The notes: generated by a model not told the origin, from the sequence alone. Counted from the stretch's first letter, positions 1-9,413 are shown. The stretch: DNA of 64,000 nt from JAITWN01 sp050486285 (GCA_050486285.1 JBJHCZ010000001.1:372001-436000); one strand, 5' to 3'. Translations and numbers: made by a program.

Positions 1-1
1 T

Positions 2-517
2 GCCGGTAGCAATGCGCTCGCAGTATGGCGTCAGGGCAACGGGAAGGGCGGTGCGACCTTCCGGCGGCTCGAGGGATGCTGGTGGGGGATTGGAGCCGTA
101 TATTTCACGTCGACGAACGGCGGCGACATCGGCGAGGGCCAGGTCTGGAAATACACGCCAACTACTTCCTCGGAAGGTACTCTCGAGCTTGTCTACGAAT
201 CACGCGACAGCGCAATACTGAGCTTTCCCGACAACCTGACGGTTTCGCCGGGCGGCGCACTGGTGATCTGTGAGGACACCAGCCGCCGCATGCATTATGC
301 GCTGCAGGTACTGTCCGCGGACGGTTCGATCTTCCCGTTCTGTATCCACGAGGGTCTTGATGAATGGTGCGGCGCCTGCTTTAGCCCCGACGGCCGCATC
401 CTCTTCGCAAACCTGCAAGGCAGCAACAGCGGTGACCCGAGCAACCCGGCAACTTACGCAACACCCGGGAGGACAATCGCTATTTGGGGGCCATGGGAGA
501 ACGGCGTAATCGGATAG
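2..517 (+). CDS. PhoX/DUF839 family protein, C-terminal part
   Basis: This is the last ~171 residues of an open frame that enters from the left edge, so the start is missing. The visible part has the repetitive beta-propeller style of the PhoX / DUF839 family (secreted Ca2+-dependent alkaline phosphatases and relatives): a GQVWKYTP segment, then a DNLTVSPGGALVICED segment, a W-C-G-A-C-FSPDG strand and the closing PGRTIAIWGPW stretch near the C-terminus. The family acts outside the cytoplasm on phosphate esters. Whether this copy is an active phosphatase cannot be judged because the metal-binding N-terminal region is outside the window. The frame stops with tandem TAG TAA and is followed by a hairpin shared with the convergent gene. 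Confidence 0.75.
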   Translation, partial: AGSNALAVWRQGNGKGGATFRRLEGCWWGIGAVYFTSTNGGDIGEGQVWKYTPTTSSEGTLELVYESRDSAILSFPDNLTVSPGGALVICEDTSRRMHYALQVLSADGSIFPFCIHEGLDEWCGACFSPDGRILFANLQGSNSGDPSNPATYATPGRTIAIWGPWENGVIG

Positions 518-521
518 TAAT

Positions 522-552
522 CCCCTCTACCTAAGCGATAGAAGGGGTGACT
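522..552. terminator. Bidirectional hairpin between convergent genes
   Basis: CCCCTCTA (522-529) pairs with TAGAAGGGG (539-547) with one bulged base, and is followed by an A/T-rich ACTTAAAATTT run. It lies between the convergent PhoX-like and TPR genes and probably terminates both. Confidence 0.55.
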
Positions 553-559
553 TAAAATT

Positions 560-2155
560 TCAACGGATCAGGAATCCCTTCGCTTCCCCAATGCCTTTGC
601 GCTCAGAATTACCGGCGTGTTCCAGCAACTGCTCGTACCAGCTGCCGGCCGATGCCTGGTCGCCTGCCGCGCGGGCGGCGCGCGCGGCGCCGAGGACGGT
701 ATTGTAGCGGCCCGGCCACACCGCTTCCGAGGCGCGGTAGGCCTCGAGCGCCTCCGCGGGCCGGTCGAGCGTCATCAACAGGTCGCCGAGCGACTCGTTC
801 GGCGGCAATAGCGCGCCCGGCGTGACCGGATGCTTGTTGATGCCGGCCTCGAGGGCGGCGGCCGATCGCATCAGTTCGACTGCCCGTTCGTCGTCGCCGT
901 CGTGACGGGCGAGCCAGCCGGCGAGGATGCGGCGGTCGATTTCGAGATAGGTCGCGAATCCCTTGTCGCCTTCGGCTTCCGCCTGGTCGCGCAGGGTGGC
1001 GAGCCGGCGCTCGGCCTCGCGCGCGGCGGCCGCGTCGCCTTGGTGGACGCTGCCGAGACCGCGCGCGTACCAGGTCAATCCCTCGGCCCAGCGCGCCTGG
1101 TCCCAGGGCAGCCAGGCCGGCGTGCGCGGTTCGAGCCGCGCGGCCTCATCCCAGCGATGCGCCTCGACGGCGACCCGGGCCGGCATGGCGGCGTAATGGT
1201 AGGCGCTGATGAATGAACCCTGGTGGCGGCCGTGATCGCCGATGTGCGCGAGCAGGGCGCGCGCCTGTGCGTCATCGCCCTGTTGCAGGCGCGCATACAG
1301 CTGGTAGTCGAGGGCGTGGATATGGTGATGCGATACCGCGCCGTTGACAGGATGACCGAGCGCGGCCTCGGCCGAGCGCTCGTTCCATTCGATGACCGCG
1401 GGCCAGTCGCCGAGGCGGACATAGATATGCGACGGCATGTGCAGCGCGTGCGCGACCTCGGGCGCGATGCGGCTGTAGCGCTCGACGATGTCGAGCGCGT
1501 TCGTGGCGCGGCCATCGGCGTCGGTCGCGTGGATCGTGTAATGGATCGCGCCCGGGTGGTCGGGGTGCTGCTGGTGGATTGCGCGGAGTATGCGTTCGGC
1601 CTCGTCCTGCAGCGCATCTCGCCGGTCCGGCGCCCGTGCCGCGAGCGTCAGGCGCGACAATGCATAGAGGGCCGCGATATCGGGGTCTTCCGGGTGAGCC
1701 TGCCAGGCCGCGGCCATGCCGTCGATCCAGCGTTCAATGCGGAGCGGGAATTCGGCGGTCTCGGGCTGCTCGAAGAAACCGGCGGTTGCGTCGATCAGGC
1801 GGCGCTCGCGATCGCTGCCGGCGCGCGCCTCGGCCTGGCGGATCAGGTCCCGGCCGCGCAGCAGGTCATGCGGTCCCGGACGCGTGCCCCACAGCGGCTG
1901 GAACAGCGTCGTCGCGACGCCCCAGTAGGCCATCGCGCAGTCCGGATCGGCCTCGGCGATGGCTTCGAACAGGCCGCGCGACTGCTCGTACATCATGTGA
2001 TGCATGAGGCCGAGGGCGCGGTCGAAATCGGCGCGCACGGAATCGGCGCAGTCGACGCGGAAATCGACGGCGCCGATGTCATCGGCGAGCGGGGCATGGC
2101 TGAAGGTGAGCAGAAGCATCAGCGCAATGGCAAGGGACGATTTTCTGAGGGGCAT
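560..2155 (-). CDS. Exported TPR-repeat protein
   Basis: Encodes about 531 residues. The start chosen at 2155 (MPLRKSSLAIALMLLL) is preceded by GAGGTGAAG and gives a clean signal peptide with a cleavage region near APLADD; an earlier in-frame codon at 2221 has no such support and would overlap the Uma2 remnant. The mature part is helical and Ala/Arg/Glu rich with TPR-like pairs (for example FDRALGLMHHMMYEQSRGLFEAI and DPDCAMAYWGVA), plus a HMPSHIYVRLGDW segment typical of long periplasmic TPR proteins. Role unknown; such proteins usually scaffold other proteins. It is monocistronic, with a hairpin at its 3' end. Confidence 0.7.
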   Translation of the reverse strand: MPLRKSSLAIALMLLLTFSHAPLADDIGAVDFRVDCADSVRADFDRALGLMHHMMYEQSRGLFEAIAEADPDCAMAYWGVATTLFQPLWGTRPGPHDLLRGRDLIRQAEARAGSDRERRLIDATAGFFEQPETAEFPLRIERWIDGMAAAWQAHPEDPDIAALYALSRLTLAARAPDRRDALQDEAERILRAIHQQHPDHPGAIHYTIHATDADGRATNALDIVERYSRIAPEVAHALHMPSHIYVRLGDWPAVIEWNERSAEAALGHPVNGAVSHHHIHALDYQLYARLQQGDDAQARALLAHIGDHGRHQGSFISAYHYAAMPARVAVEAHRWDEAARLEPRTPAWLPWDQARWAEGLTWYARGLGSVHQGDAAAAREAERRLATLRDQAEAEGDKGFATYLEIDRRILAGWLARHDGDDERAVELMRSAAALEAGINKHPVTPGALLPPNESLGDLLMTLDRPAEALEAYRASEAVWPGRYNTVLGAARAARAAGDQASAGSWYEQLLEHAGNSERKGIGEAKGFLIR

Positions 2156-2186
2156 CTTCACCTCTACGGAAGCAGCGCGGAAACCG

Positions 2187-2372
2187 CTATTGCGTTCGAG
2201 GGTGCCGAACGGCGGTGGCATGCCGGCTTCCCTGCGGCGTCATCGTAACGATCTCTCCGTCGATCAATTGCAGATGATCACCAGGACCGTACACGCCGGC
2301 GGTGATCATGCGATCGTATTCGGCCCGGGAATAATGGCGGCGTTGGGTGGCGCCAGGCTTCATGATTCTCAT
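2187..2372 (-). pseudogene. Truncated Uma2-family (DUF820) nuclease remnant
   Basis: The 61 codons match only the N-terminal end of Uma2 family proteins: a RHYSRAEYDRMITAGVYGPG segment, then LQLIDGEIVTMTPQGSRHA, which is the usual opening before the restriction-endonuclease-like core. Family members are normally about 180-200 residues with catalytic Asp/Glu/Lys residues further downstream; here the frame ends after RHPRTQ and nothing resembling the core follows. It is therefore read as a decayed fragment, lying just upstream of the TPR gene. Confidence 0.6.
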
Positions 2373-2523
2373 CCCCGAAAGGGAAAGACATCGTACTCCG
2401 CCAGTCTATCCCCGTGCGCGATCGCTCTCAAGTCGAGGGGCGTCGTCCTGCAGGGATATCCGCACCGTTCTGAATGATGCTATAACTACGTCGATTACCA
2501 TGGCAGAATCAGACTGATCCTTC

Positions 2524-3480
2524 GTGAATATCCTTCTGACCGGCGCGAGCGGCTTCATCGGGACCGGTCTGCTCGATCGCATGACGACTGAACGCGCGCT
2601 GTCGCTGCGCACCGCCTTCCGTCATCCGGCGGCCGAACTGCCTCCCAATGTCGATGCGGTGCGCATCGGCGATATCGGCGCCGGCACCGACTGGCGGCGC
2701 GCGCTCGCCGGCATCGATGTCGTCGTGCATACGGCCGCGCGCGTGCATGTGATGCGCGAGACCGTGGCCGATCCGCTGGCGGCGTATCGCGAGGTCAATA
2801 CCGCCGGCACGCTGAATCTGGCGCGCCAGGCCGTTGCTGCGGGTGTGCGACGCCTTGTGTTCCTGAGTACGGTCAAGGTCAGTGGCGATGCGTCGCCGGT
2901 CGGGCGGCCGTTCACGCCGGATGATCCGCCGGCGCCGCCGGACCCCTATGCCGTTTCGAAGCACGAGGCCGAAACGGGCTTGCGCGCGATTACCGACGAG
3001 ACCGGGCTCGAGGTCGTCGTGATCCGTCCGCCGCTGGTCTACGGGCCGGGCGTGCGCGGGAACTTCCTGCGCCTGATGCGGGCGGTCGCGCGCGGCACGC
3101 CGCTGCCGTTCGGGGCGGTCGATAATCGGCGCAGCCTGTGCGCGCTCGATAATCTGGTCGACCTGGTCGTGCGCTGCCTCGATCATCCGGCGGCGGCCGG
3201 GCGCGTGTTCATGGTCAGCGATGATGAGGACCTGTCGACGCCGGCGCTGATCCATCATATGGCGCGGGCGAGCGGGGGGCGGGCGCGCCTGCTGCCGGTG
3301 CCGGTCCTGCTGTTGCGCGCGGGCGCGACGCTCGTCGGCAGGCGCGTCGTCCTCGAGCGGCTGATCGGCACCTTGCAGGTCGATATCGGCGAGACGCGGC
3401 GGCGGCTCGGCTGGTCGCCGCCGATCGGTGTGGAGGAGGGCATGCGCAGGACGGTGGCCGGTCTCGTATACTCCGGCTGA
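2524..3480 (+). CDS. NAD-dependent sugar epimerase/dehydratase (SDR)
   Basis: 318 residues, GTG start at 2524 (the frame gives the Rossmann motif GASGFIG at residues 7-13 immediately). The extended-SDR catalytic pair Tyr-x3-Lys is at residues 142-146 (PYAVSK), with the Ser/Thr region LSTVKVSG at ~114-121 and the substrate-loop RPPLVYGPG. These features place it with UDP-hexose 4-epimerase-like enzymes of O-antigen clusters (WbpV/Gne-like). It overlaps by one base the following undecaprenyl-phosphate sugar transferase gene, so the likely role is to make the nucleotide sugar that this transferase uses. The exact sugar cannot be read from sequence. Confidence 0.8.
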   Translation: MNILLTGASGFIGTGLLDRMTTERALSLRTAFRHPAAELPPNVDAVRIGDIGAGTDWRRALAGIDVVVHTAARVHVMRETVADPLAAYREVNTAGTLNLARQAVAAGVRRLVFLSTVKVSGDASPVGRPFTPDDPPAPPDPYAVSKHEAETGLRAITDETGLEVVVIRPPLVYGPGVRGNFLRLMRAVARGTPLPFGAVDNRRSLCALDNLVDLVVRCLDHPAAAGRVFMVSDDEDLSTPALIHHMARASGGRARLLPVPVLLLRAGATLVGRRVVLERLIGTLQVDIGETRRRLGWSPPIGVEEGMRRTVAGLVYSG

Positions 3481-4484
3481 TGTGGATCGCCATGACAACC
3501 GCGTTCGTGATCGCCTGTGCCGGCGCCTGGTGGCTGTGCCGGGCCGGGGCGCGGCTGGCGCTGGTCGATCATCCGAATGCGCGCTCGCTGCATGAGCGGC
3601 CGATGCCGCGCAGCGGGGGGCTCGCGATCTGGGGCGGGATCGCGGTCGGGGTGCTGCTGGTGGTCGCGGTCTATGGCGTACGGGTCGAGCTTGCCTGGAT
3701 CGGGGCGGCGGCGGCGATCGTGGGCCTCGTGTCGCTGATCGACGATCGCTCCCATGTGCCGGCGGGACTGCGGCTGCTCGCGCATGTGTTTGCCGCGGGG
3801 CTGCTCGGCGTCGGCGGGCTGGGGCTCGGGTTGTTGATCCTGCCTGGGATTGTCATAGAAATATCAACAGGTTTTGGGATTTTCCTCGCGCTGGTTTTCA
3901 TTGTCTGGATGACCAATCTGTACAACTTCATGGACGGCATCGACGGTCTGGCCGGGGGCATGGCGGCGATAGGGTTTGCGGCGCTGGCGGCGCTCGGCTG
4001 GCTGGGCGGTGATCCGGGCTATGCCGCGCTGTGCGGGGTCGTTGCGGCGGCTGCCGGTGGCTTCCTGGTATGGAATTTTCCGCCGGCGCGGATCTTCATG
4101 GGCGACAGCGGGGCATCGGTGCTCGGCCTGCTGGCGGCGGCGGTTGCGCTGTGGGGGGATCGGCTCGGGCTGTTTCCGCTGTGGGTCGCGCTGCTGGTGT
4201 TTTCGCCGTTCATCGTCGACGCGACGGTGACGCTCGCGCGTCGCTTGCTGCGCCGGGAGCGCGTCTGGGAGGCGCATCGCAGCCATCATTATCAGCGCCT
4301 GGCGCGGGCGTGGGGACACCGGCCCGTGATGCTGTGGGGCTGCGCGCTGATGCTGGTCTGCGCGGCCGGGGCGATGATCGCGCAGCCATCTGCCGCGGCG
4401 GTGCAATGGGCGGTGATCGCCGTGATGACGATCGCCTATGTCGCGATCGCCCTCGCGGTGCGGAGGATCGCGGTCGATGCGTGA
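3480..4484 (+). CDS. Undecaprenyl-phosphate sugar-1-phosphate transferase (WecA/WbpL-like, GT4)
   Basis: 334 residues, about ten or eleven membrane segments. Diagnostic motifs of the MraY/WecA superfamily are visible: the DHPNARSLHERPMPRSGG loop, SLIDDR, NLYNFMDGIDGLAGG, and FMGDSGAS, with an RSHHYQRLAR histidine motif late in the protein. These enzymes start O-antigen or lipid-linked glycan synthesis by transferring HexNAc-1-phosphate (or a derivative) to undecaprenyl phosphate at the inner membrane. The stop of the epimerase gene and this ATG share one base, so the two are translationally coupled. The pairing with a WbpM-like dehydratase downstream matches the Pseudomonas B-band type (WbpV-WbpL-WbpM). 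Confidence 0.85.
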   Translation: MWIAMTTAFVIACAGAWWLCRAGARLALVDHPNARSLHERPMPRSGGLAIWGGIAVGVLLVVAVYGVRVELAWIGAAAAIVGLVSLIDDRSHVPAGLRLLAHVFAAGLLGVGGLGLGLLILPGIVIEISTGFGIFLALVFIVWMTNLYNFMDGIDGLAGGMAAIGFAALAALGWLGGDPGYAALCGVVAAAAGGFLVWNFPPARIFMGDSGASVLGLLAAAVALWGDRLGLFPLWVALLVFSPFIVDATVTLARRLLRRERVWEAHRSHHYQRLARAWGHRPVMLWGCALMLVCAAGAMIAQPSAAAVQWAVIAVMTIAYVAIALAVRRIAVDA

Positions 4485-4615
4485 TTTTGACCCCGAAATA
4501 AGCCCGGGAGGGCACCAAATGGGTCATTTCTTCGTGCAATATGATTATTGCTCAACAACTTGTCATGGTCCGACCCGGATGGGTAGAATGCCATTCGGGT
4601 TCTGGGGGTTAATGG

Positions 4616-6490
4616 ATGGCTAGCAGGCGGCGGATCGGGATTGTCACGCACGATATCTGCGTCATTGCGCTTGCATGGTTGCTGGCCTACCTGATCCGCT
4701 TCGATTTCCACATGGCGCCGGCGCAGTGGGAGGCCTTCGGGCGGACGCTGCCGGTGATCCTCGTGATCCAGGGGCTGATCTTCTGGCGTTTCGGGCTCTA
4801 CCGCGGGCTGTGGCGCTTCGCCAGCGTCCCCGACCTCTGGAACATCATTCGCGCGGCCTTTCTCGGCATCCTGATCGCCGCCGTTTCGCTCTATCTCTAT
4901 AACCGCCTGCAGGGCGTCCCGCGCACGGTCATCGGCGTCTATCCGTTCGTGCTGATCCTGCTGCTCGGCACGCCGCGCCTGATCTACCGGATCTGGCGCG
5001 AGCACGGGCTCGGCCTGCTCAATCATGCGGACAGCAAGCGCGTACTGATCCTCGGGGCCGGCCGCTCCGGCGAGATGCTCGCCCGCGATATGCGCCGCGA
5101 CGCGATGTATTCACCGATCGGGTTTCTCGACGATTCATCGACGCTGAAGGGTACCAACGTCCACGGCATCCCGGTGCTCGGTCGCGTCGACCGCCTGCCC
5201 GAATTCGCCGAGCGCCTGCGACCGGATCTGGTGATCATCGCGATGCCGTCGGCGTCCAATGCCGAGATGCGCCGCATCGTCGGCATCTGCGAACGGGCCG
5301 GGGTGCAGTTCCGTACCCTGCCGCGGCTGCAGGACCTGGCCAGCGACGAGCCGACGGTGTCGGAGCTGCGCGAGGTCAACATCGAGGACCTGCTCGGCCG
5401 CGACCCGGTGGTGCTCGACTGGCCGAGCATCTGCGACGGCATGGTCGGCCGCACGATCCTGGTCAGCGGCGCCGGCGGCTCGATCGGCTCGGAGCTGTCG
5501 CGCCAGATCGCGCGCATCCGTCCCGCCGCGCTGGTGCTGTTCGAGAACAACGAATTCAACCTGTTCCGCATCGAGAACGAGCTGCGTGCGAAGTATCCGT
5601 CGCTGGCGCTGCACGCCTGTCTCGGCGACGTCCGCGACCGCATCTCGGTGGCGCAGGCCTTCGACAAATTCCGCCCCGAGATCGTGTTCCATGCCGCCGC
5701 CTACAAGCATGTGCCGATGCTCGAATTCCAGGCCTCGGAGGCGGTGCGCAACAATGTCGTCGGCACAGCCGTCATCGCCCAGGCCGCGGATCGCTATCGC
5801 TGCGCGACCTTCGTGATGATCTCGACCGACAAGGCGGTCAACCCGTCCAACGTGATGGGCGCGAGCAAGCGCATCGCCGAGGTCTATTGCCAGTCGCTGA
5901 GCCGGCAGTCGAAGACGCGCTACATGACCGTGCGCTTCGGCAACGTACTCGGCTCGACCGGCAGCGTCGTGCCGCTGTTCCAGGAGCAGATCCGCGCCGG
6001 CGGCCCGGTGACCGTGACCCATCCCGAGATCACCCGCTACTTCATGACGATCTCCGAGGCCTCGCAGCTGATCCTGCAGGCGGCGGTGATCGGGCAGGGC
6101 GGCGAGACCTTCGTGCTCGACATGGGCGAGCCGGTGTCGATCACCTATCTCGCTGAACAGTTGATCCGCCTGTCCGGCAAGGTCCCGAACAGGGATATCC
6201 AGATCGTCTACACCTCGCTCAGACCCGGCGAGAAGCTGGTCGAGGAGCTGTTCTACGACGACGAGGAGCGCATCGCGACCGCGCACAGCAAGATCCTGCA
6301 GGCCCGCGGCCTCGACCTGAACTGGGAGAACTTCCACCAGGACCTGCGTGCGCTCGAGGAGGTCGCGGAGAAGCATGACGAGAAGGGCGTGCGGATCTTG
6401 CTGAAGAAGATCGTGCCGATGCTCGAGGCTCGCGACAGCATCCGGCCCGAGGCCGGCAAGGTCGTCGCGCTGAACAGGATCAAGACATGA
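4616..6490 (+). CDS. WbpM/CapD-type nucleotide-sugar 4,6-dehydratase
   Basis: 624 residues. Four hydrophobic segments in the first ~115 residues anchor it to the membrane, followed by a first Rossmann-like region (LGAGRSGEML, ~143-151) and the catalytic SDR domain beginning with SGAGGSIGSEL at ~280. The usual Tyr of the YxxxK motif is Met here (NVMGASKR), a substitution known in WbpM-family UDP-GlcNAc 4,6-dehydratases, with STDKAVNPS just before it. Expected role: first step from UDP-GlcNAc (or UDP-GalNAc) to deoxy-amino sugars such as QuiNAc, FucNAc or bacillosamine. The stop overlaps the galU start by four bases (ATGA). Confidence 0.88.
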   Translation: MASRRRIGIVTHDICVIALAWLLAYLIRFDFHMAPAQWEAFGRTLPVILVIQGLIFWRFGLYRGLWRFASVPDLWNIIRAAFLGILIAAVSLYLYNRLQGVPRTVIGVYPFVLILLLGTPRLIYRIWREHGLGLLNHADSKRVLILGAGRSGEMLARDMRRDAMYSPIGFLDDSSTLKGTNVHGIPVLGRVDRLPEFAERLRPDLVIIAMPSASNAEMRRIVGICERAGVQFRTLPRLQDLASDEPTVSELREVNIEDLLGRDPVVLDWPSICDGMVGRTILVSGAGGSIGSELSRQIARIRPAALVLFENNEFNLFRIENELRAKYPSLALHACLGDVRDRISVAQAFDKFRPEIVFHAAAYKHVPMLEFQASEAVRNNVVGTAVIAQAADRYRCATFVMISTDKAVNPSNVMGASKRIAEVYCQSLSRQSKTRYMTVRFGNVLGSTGSVVPLFQEQIRAGGPVTVTHPEITRYFMTISEASQLILQAAVIGQGGETFVLDMGEPVSITYLAEQLIRLSGKVPNRDIQIVYTSLRPGEKLVEELFYDDEERIATAHSKILQARGLDLNWENFHQDLRALEEVAEKHDEKGVRILLKKIVPMLEARDSIRPEAGKVVALNRIKT

Positions 6491-7368
6491 ATACCGGGCC
6501 GATCCGCAAGGCGGTCTTTCCGGTGGCCGGCATGGGCACGCGCTTTCTGCCGGCGACCAAGGCCAATCCGAAGGAGATGCTGCCGATCGTCGACAAGCCG
6601 CTGATCCAGTATGCGGCCGAGGAGGCGATCGCCGCCGGCTTCACCGAGCTCGTGTTCGTGACCAGCAGCACCAAGCGCGCGATCGAGGATCACTTCGACA
6701 AGAACTATGAGCTGGAAGCGGAACTCAAGGCGCGCGAGAAGAACGAACTGCTGAAGCTGGTGCGGGACGTGCTGCCGGACGGCGTGTCCTGCGCCTATGT
6801 GCGCCAACCGGAGGCGCTCGGCCTCGGTCACGCGGTGTTGTGCGCACGGCCGATCGTCGGTCACCAGCCCTTCGCGGTGATCCTCGCCGACGACCTGATC
6901 CACGGCGACGGCGAGGCCTGCCTGACGCAGATGGTGCGCGTGTATGCCGAGCACGGCTGCAGCGTGCTCGGCGTCGAGGAGGTCGCGGCGTCGGAGACCG
7001 ACAAGTACGGCATCATCAGCGGCGAGCGCGTCGGCGAGCGGCTGTCAAAGGTCACGAGCATCGTCGAGAAGCCCGCGCCGGACCGTGCGCCGTCGACGCT
7101 CGGCGTGGTCGGGCGCTATATCCTGACGCCGCGCATCTTCGATTTCCTGGAGACGATCGGCGCCGGCGCCGGCGGCGAGATCCAGCTCACCGACGCCATC
7201 GCGGCGCTGATCGGCGTCGAGCAGGTGCTCGGCTACGAGTTCGACGGCATCCGCTACGACTGCGGCAGCAAGCTCGGCTACCTGCAGGCCACCGTCGAAT
7301 ACGCGCTGAGACACCCCGACCTGCAAGACTCCTTCCGCGCCTACCTGACCCGCTACTGCAATCCCTGA
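6487..7368 (+). CDS. galU: UTP-glucose-1-phosphate uridylyltransferase
   Basis: 293 residues, the normal GalU length. The N-terminal nucleotidyl-transferase signature reads FPVAGMGTRFLPATKANPKE, followed by MLPIVDKPLIQYAAEEA, VRQPEALGLGHAV, ILADDLI and the late GGEIQLTDAI segment. It makes UDP-glucose from UTP and glucose-1-phosphate in the cytoplasm, feeding polysaccharide and LPS assembly, which fits its ATGA overlap with the WbpM-like gene. It ends the + strand polysaccharide block and converges on the histidine kinase gene across a short hairpin. Confidence 0.95.
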   Translation: MNTGPIRKAVFPVAGMGTRFLPATKANPKEMLPIVDKPLIQYAAEEAIAAGFTELVFVTSSTKRAIEDHFDKNYELEAELKAREKNELLKLVRDVLPDGVSCAYVRQPEALGLGHAVLCARPIVGHQPFAVILADDLIHGDGEACLTQMVRVYAEHGCSVLGVEEVAASETDKYGIISGERVGERLSKVTSIVEKPAPDRAPSTLGVVGRYILTPRIFDFLETIGAGAGGEIQLTDAIAALIGVEQVLGYEFDGIRYDCGSKLGYLQATVEYALRHPDLQDSFRAYLTRYCNP

Positions 7369-7372
7369 TCCC

Positions 7373-7390
7373 CCCTTCGCTTGCGAAGGG
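7373..7390. terminator. Hairpin between convergent galU and kinase genes
   Basis: CCCTTCGC (7373-7380) and GCGAAGGG (7383-7390) form a perfect 8-bp stem directly between the galU stop (7368) and the kinase stop (7393). There is no T-run, so it may act as a barrier to 3' decay as much as a terminator. Confidence 0.5.
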
Positions 7391-7392
7391 AG

Positions 7393-8760
7393 TCAGGAGG
7401 GCTGTCGGCGCCTGAATACCACCTTGACCCGCAATCCGTGCGGTTCCAGGTTTTCGAGACTGACTTCCGCCTGGTGGATCTCTGCAATCCAGCGCACCAT
7501 CGCAAGCCCGAGTCCGCTGCCGCTGCTGATGTCCTCGCCGCGCGCGATCCGGTAGAAACGGTCGAACACGCGCTCCTGGAGATCGGCGGGGATCCCCGGT
7601 CCGCTGTCGCTGACGATGAACGCCGGCCAGCCGTGTTCACGCGTCAGGCTGACGCTGATCGATCCGCCGGCAGGCGAAAACTTGATGGCGTTGTCGAGCA
7701 GGTTACGGACCAGAACGGCAAGCGCCGGCGCCACGCCGGGCACGGTGATCCCGGCGGTGATGTCGGTCCTGATCTCGCTGCCGGATCGCCTCGCCTGCGG
7801 GCTGATGTCACGAATGACCTCGTCGACGAGTTCACCGAGGTCGACCGGCGCCAGCGTCGTGTCCATGTGCTGCAGACGCGAGAAGTCAAGCAATTGCTCG
7901 ACCATCCGCGTGGCGCGGTCGATCGAGGCGATCAGGTTGTCGATACCCTCGCGGTCGTCGCGGCGCAGACCGGCCTGTCTCTTCAGCACCTGCGCCTGGG
8001 TCTTCATCGCCGCCAGCGGGGTACGCAACTCGTGCGCGGCATTGTCGGTGAACTCCCGCTCGACGCGCATCGCCCGCTCGACGCGTCCGAACAGCCGGTT
8101 CAATGCGACGATGAACGGCAGGATCTCCTGCGGTATGCGTTCCGCATCCAGCGGCTCGAGATCGGCGGCGCCGCGCCGGTTCAGATCGCGGGCGAGGACG
8201 ACCAGCGGATGCAGGCTGCGGGTGACGCCGAACCAGACCAGCGCGAAGATCAGCGGAAAGAACAACAACGCCGGCGCAAGCACGCTGCCGATCAATTGCA
8301 GGATCAGTTCGGTACGCACCACGGCGAGTTCGGCGACCTCGACCGTCAGGCCGCTCTGTTCGTCGATGTGAACGAAAAAATGCCATTCCTCGTCGCCAAT
8401 CCGCTGGCGTGAAAAGCCGGGGGGCGCGGCGTGGGGGGCCAGGACCGTCGCGCTCGCCGATTCGGCGATCAGCGTCTCGGCCTTCCAGACCCGGAAGGAC
8501 AGCTTCTGTTCATAGTAATGCGACAGCTCGTCTTCGCGTTCGTGGCCCCGCCGGCCGGGTCTCGGGCCTGCCGAGAGATCATGTTCCGCAAGGTCGTGCA
8601 GCAGGCGCGCGGCATGGACCAGCTGGACGTCGTAGATCTCGTCAATCTCGTGGAAGGCCGAATACAACGCCAGACCGCCGGTCAGCAGGCCGGCCAGGAT
8701 CATCGGCACGCCGATCAGCGCCAGCAGGTGGAGTCTCAGCGAGTAGGCGCGTCGTTCCAT
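7393..8760 (-). CDS. Sensor histidine kinase, QseC/PmrB type
   Basis: 455 residues. Membrane segments at ~10-34 and ~155-178 flank a ~120-residue periplasmic sensor region. The HisKA phospho-acceptor is His243 in NAAHELRTPLAA; the ATPase domain follows with LLDNAIKFSPAG (N-box), VSDSGPGIP (G1) and GSGLGLAMV (G2). The layout matches QseC and PmrB, inner-membrane kinases that often control lipid A modification. The gene overlaps the regulator gene by 25 bases and is the last gene of a ten-gene minus-strand run. The stimulus is unknown; the periplasmic region is short and lacks a recognisable ligand-binding fold. Confidence 0.85.
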   Translation of the reverse strand: MERRAYSLRLHLLALIGVPMILAGLLTGGLALYSAFHEIDEIYDVQLVHAARLLHDLAEHDLSAGPRPGRRGHEREDELSHYYEQKLSFRVWKAETLIAESASATVLAPHAAPPGFSRQRIGDEEWHFFVHIDEQSGLTVEVAELAVVRTELILQLIGSVLAPALLFFPLIFALVWFGVTRSLHPLVVLARDLNRRGAADLEPLDAERIPQEILPFIVALNRLFGRVERAMRVEREFTDNAAHELRTPLAAMKTQAQVLKRQAGLRRDDREGIDNLIASIDRATRMVEQLLDFSRLQHMDTTLAPVDLGELVDEVIRDISPQARRSGSEIRTDITAGITVPGVAPALAVLVRNLLDNAIKFSPAGGSISVSLTREHGWPAFIVSDSGPGIPADLQERVFDRFYRIARGEDISSGSGLGLAMVRWIAEIHQAEVSLENLEPHGLRVKVVFRRRQPS

Positions 8761-9413
8761 TCAGGAATCGTATAGCCGAGGCCGCGCACGGTGCGAATCA
8801 GGTCGCGGCCGAGTTTGCGCCGCAGCGCGGAAATGTGCACCTCGATGGTATTGCTTTCGATCTCCTCGCTTGACCAGTCATAGACCTGCGACTCGATCTG
8901 GTTGCGGCTGACGATCCGGCCCCGGTTGTTGATCAGAATCTCGAGGATCGCGAATTCGCGCGCCGACAACGGAACGGGCTCGCCGTCACGATGCACGCTG
9001 CGCCCGTCCTCATCGATGACCAGGTCGCCATGGCGGATCAGCGACAGCGCGCGGCCGTGGCGCCGGCGCAGCAGGGCAGCGACACGCGCGAGCAATTCGT
9101 CGAGATCGAACGGCTTGACCAGGTAATCGTCGGCGCCGGCATTCAGGCCCTCGACCCGGTGCTCGACGGCGTCGCGCGCCGTCAGGAACAGGACCGGCCG
9201 GCGGTCATCGCGCGCGCGCAGGGATTTCAGCAGATCGAGTCCGGAACGGTCGGGGAGGCCGATGTCGAGGACGATGAGGTCATAAGCGGTCGTCGCGATC
9301 GCGCCCTCGGCGGAGGCGGCGTCGCGACACCAGTCGACCGCGTAGACGGTCCTGAGGCCCGCCTCGGTCGCCTTGCCGAGTTGCCTGTCATCCTCGACCA
9401 GTAATATGCGCAT
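8736..9413 (-). CDS. OmpR-family response regulator, QseB/PmrA type
   Basis: 225 residues. Receiver domain at 1-115 with the acidic pair EDD at 7-9, phospho-acceptor Asp50 in IVLDIGLP and the conserved Lys in YLVKPF. A winged-helix DNA-binding domain follows (PLSAREFAILEIL, NTIEVHISALRRKLG, IRTVRGLGY). It is the cognate regulator of the overlapping kinase gene. It sits 12 bases after the TPR gene of the acyl-modification-like locus and in the same direction, so it may regulate that locus. No direct-repeat binding site was securely identified in front of the run. Confidence 0.88.
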   Translation of the reverse strand: MRILLVEDDRQLGKATEAGLRTVYAVDWCRDAASAEGAIATTAYDLIVLDIGLPDRSGLDLLKSLRARDDRRPVLFLTARDAVEHRVEGLNAGADDYLVKPFDLDELLARVAALLRRRHGRALSLIRHGDLVIDEDGRSVHRDGEPVPLSAREFAILEILINNRGRIVSRNQIESQVYDWSSEEIESNTIEVHISALRRKLGRDLIRTVRGLGYTIPEWNDAPTR

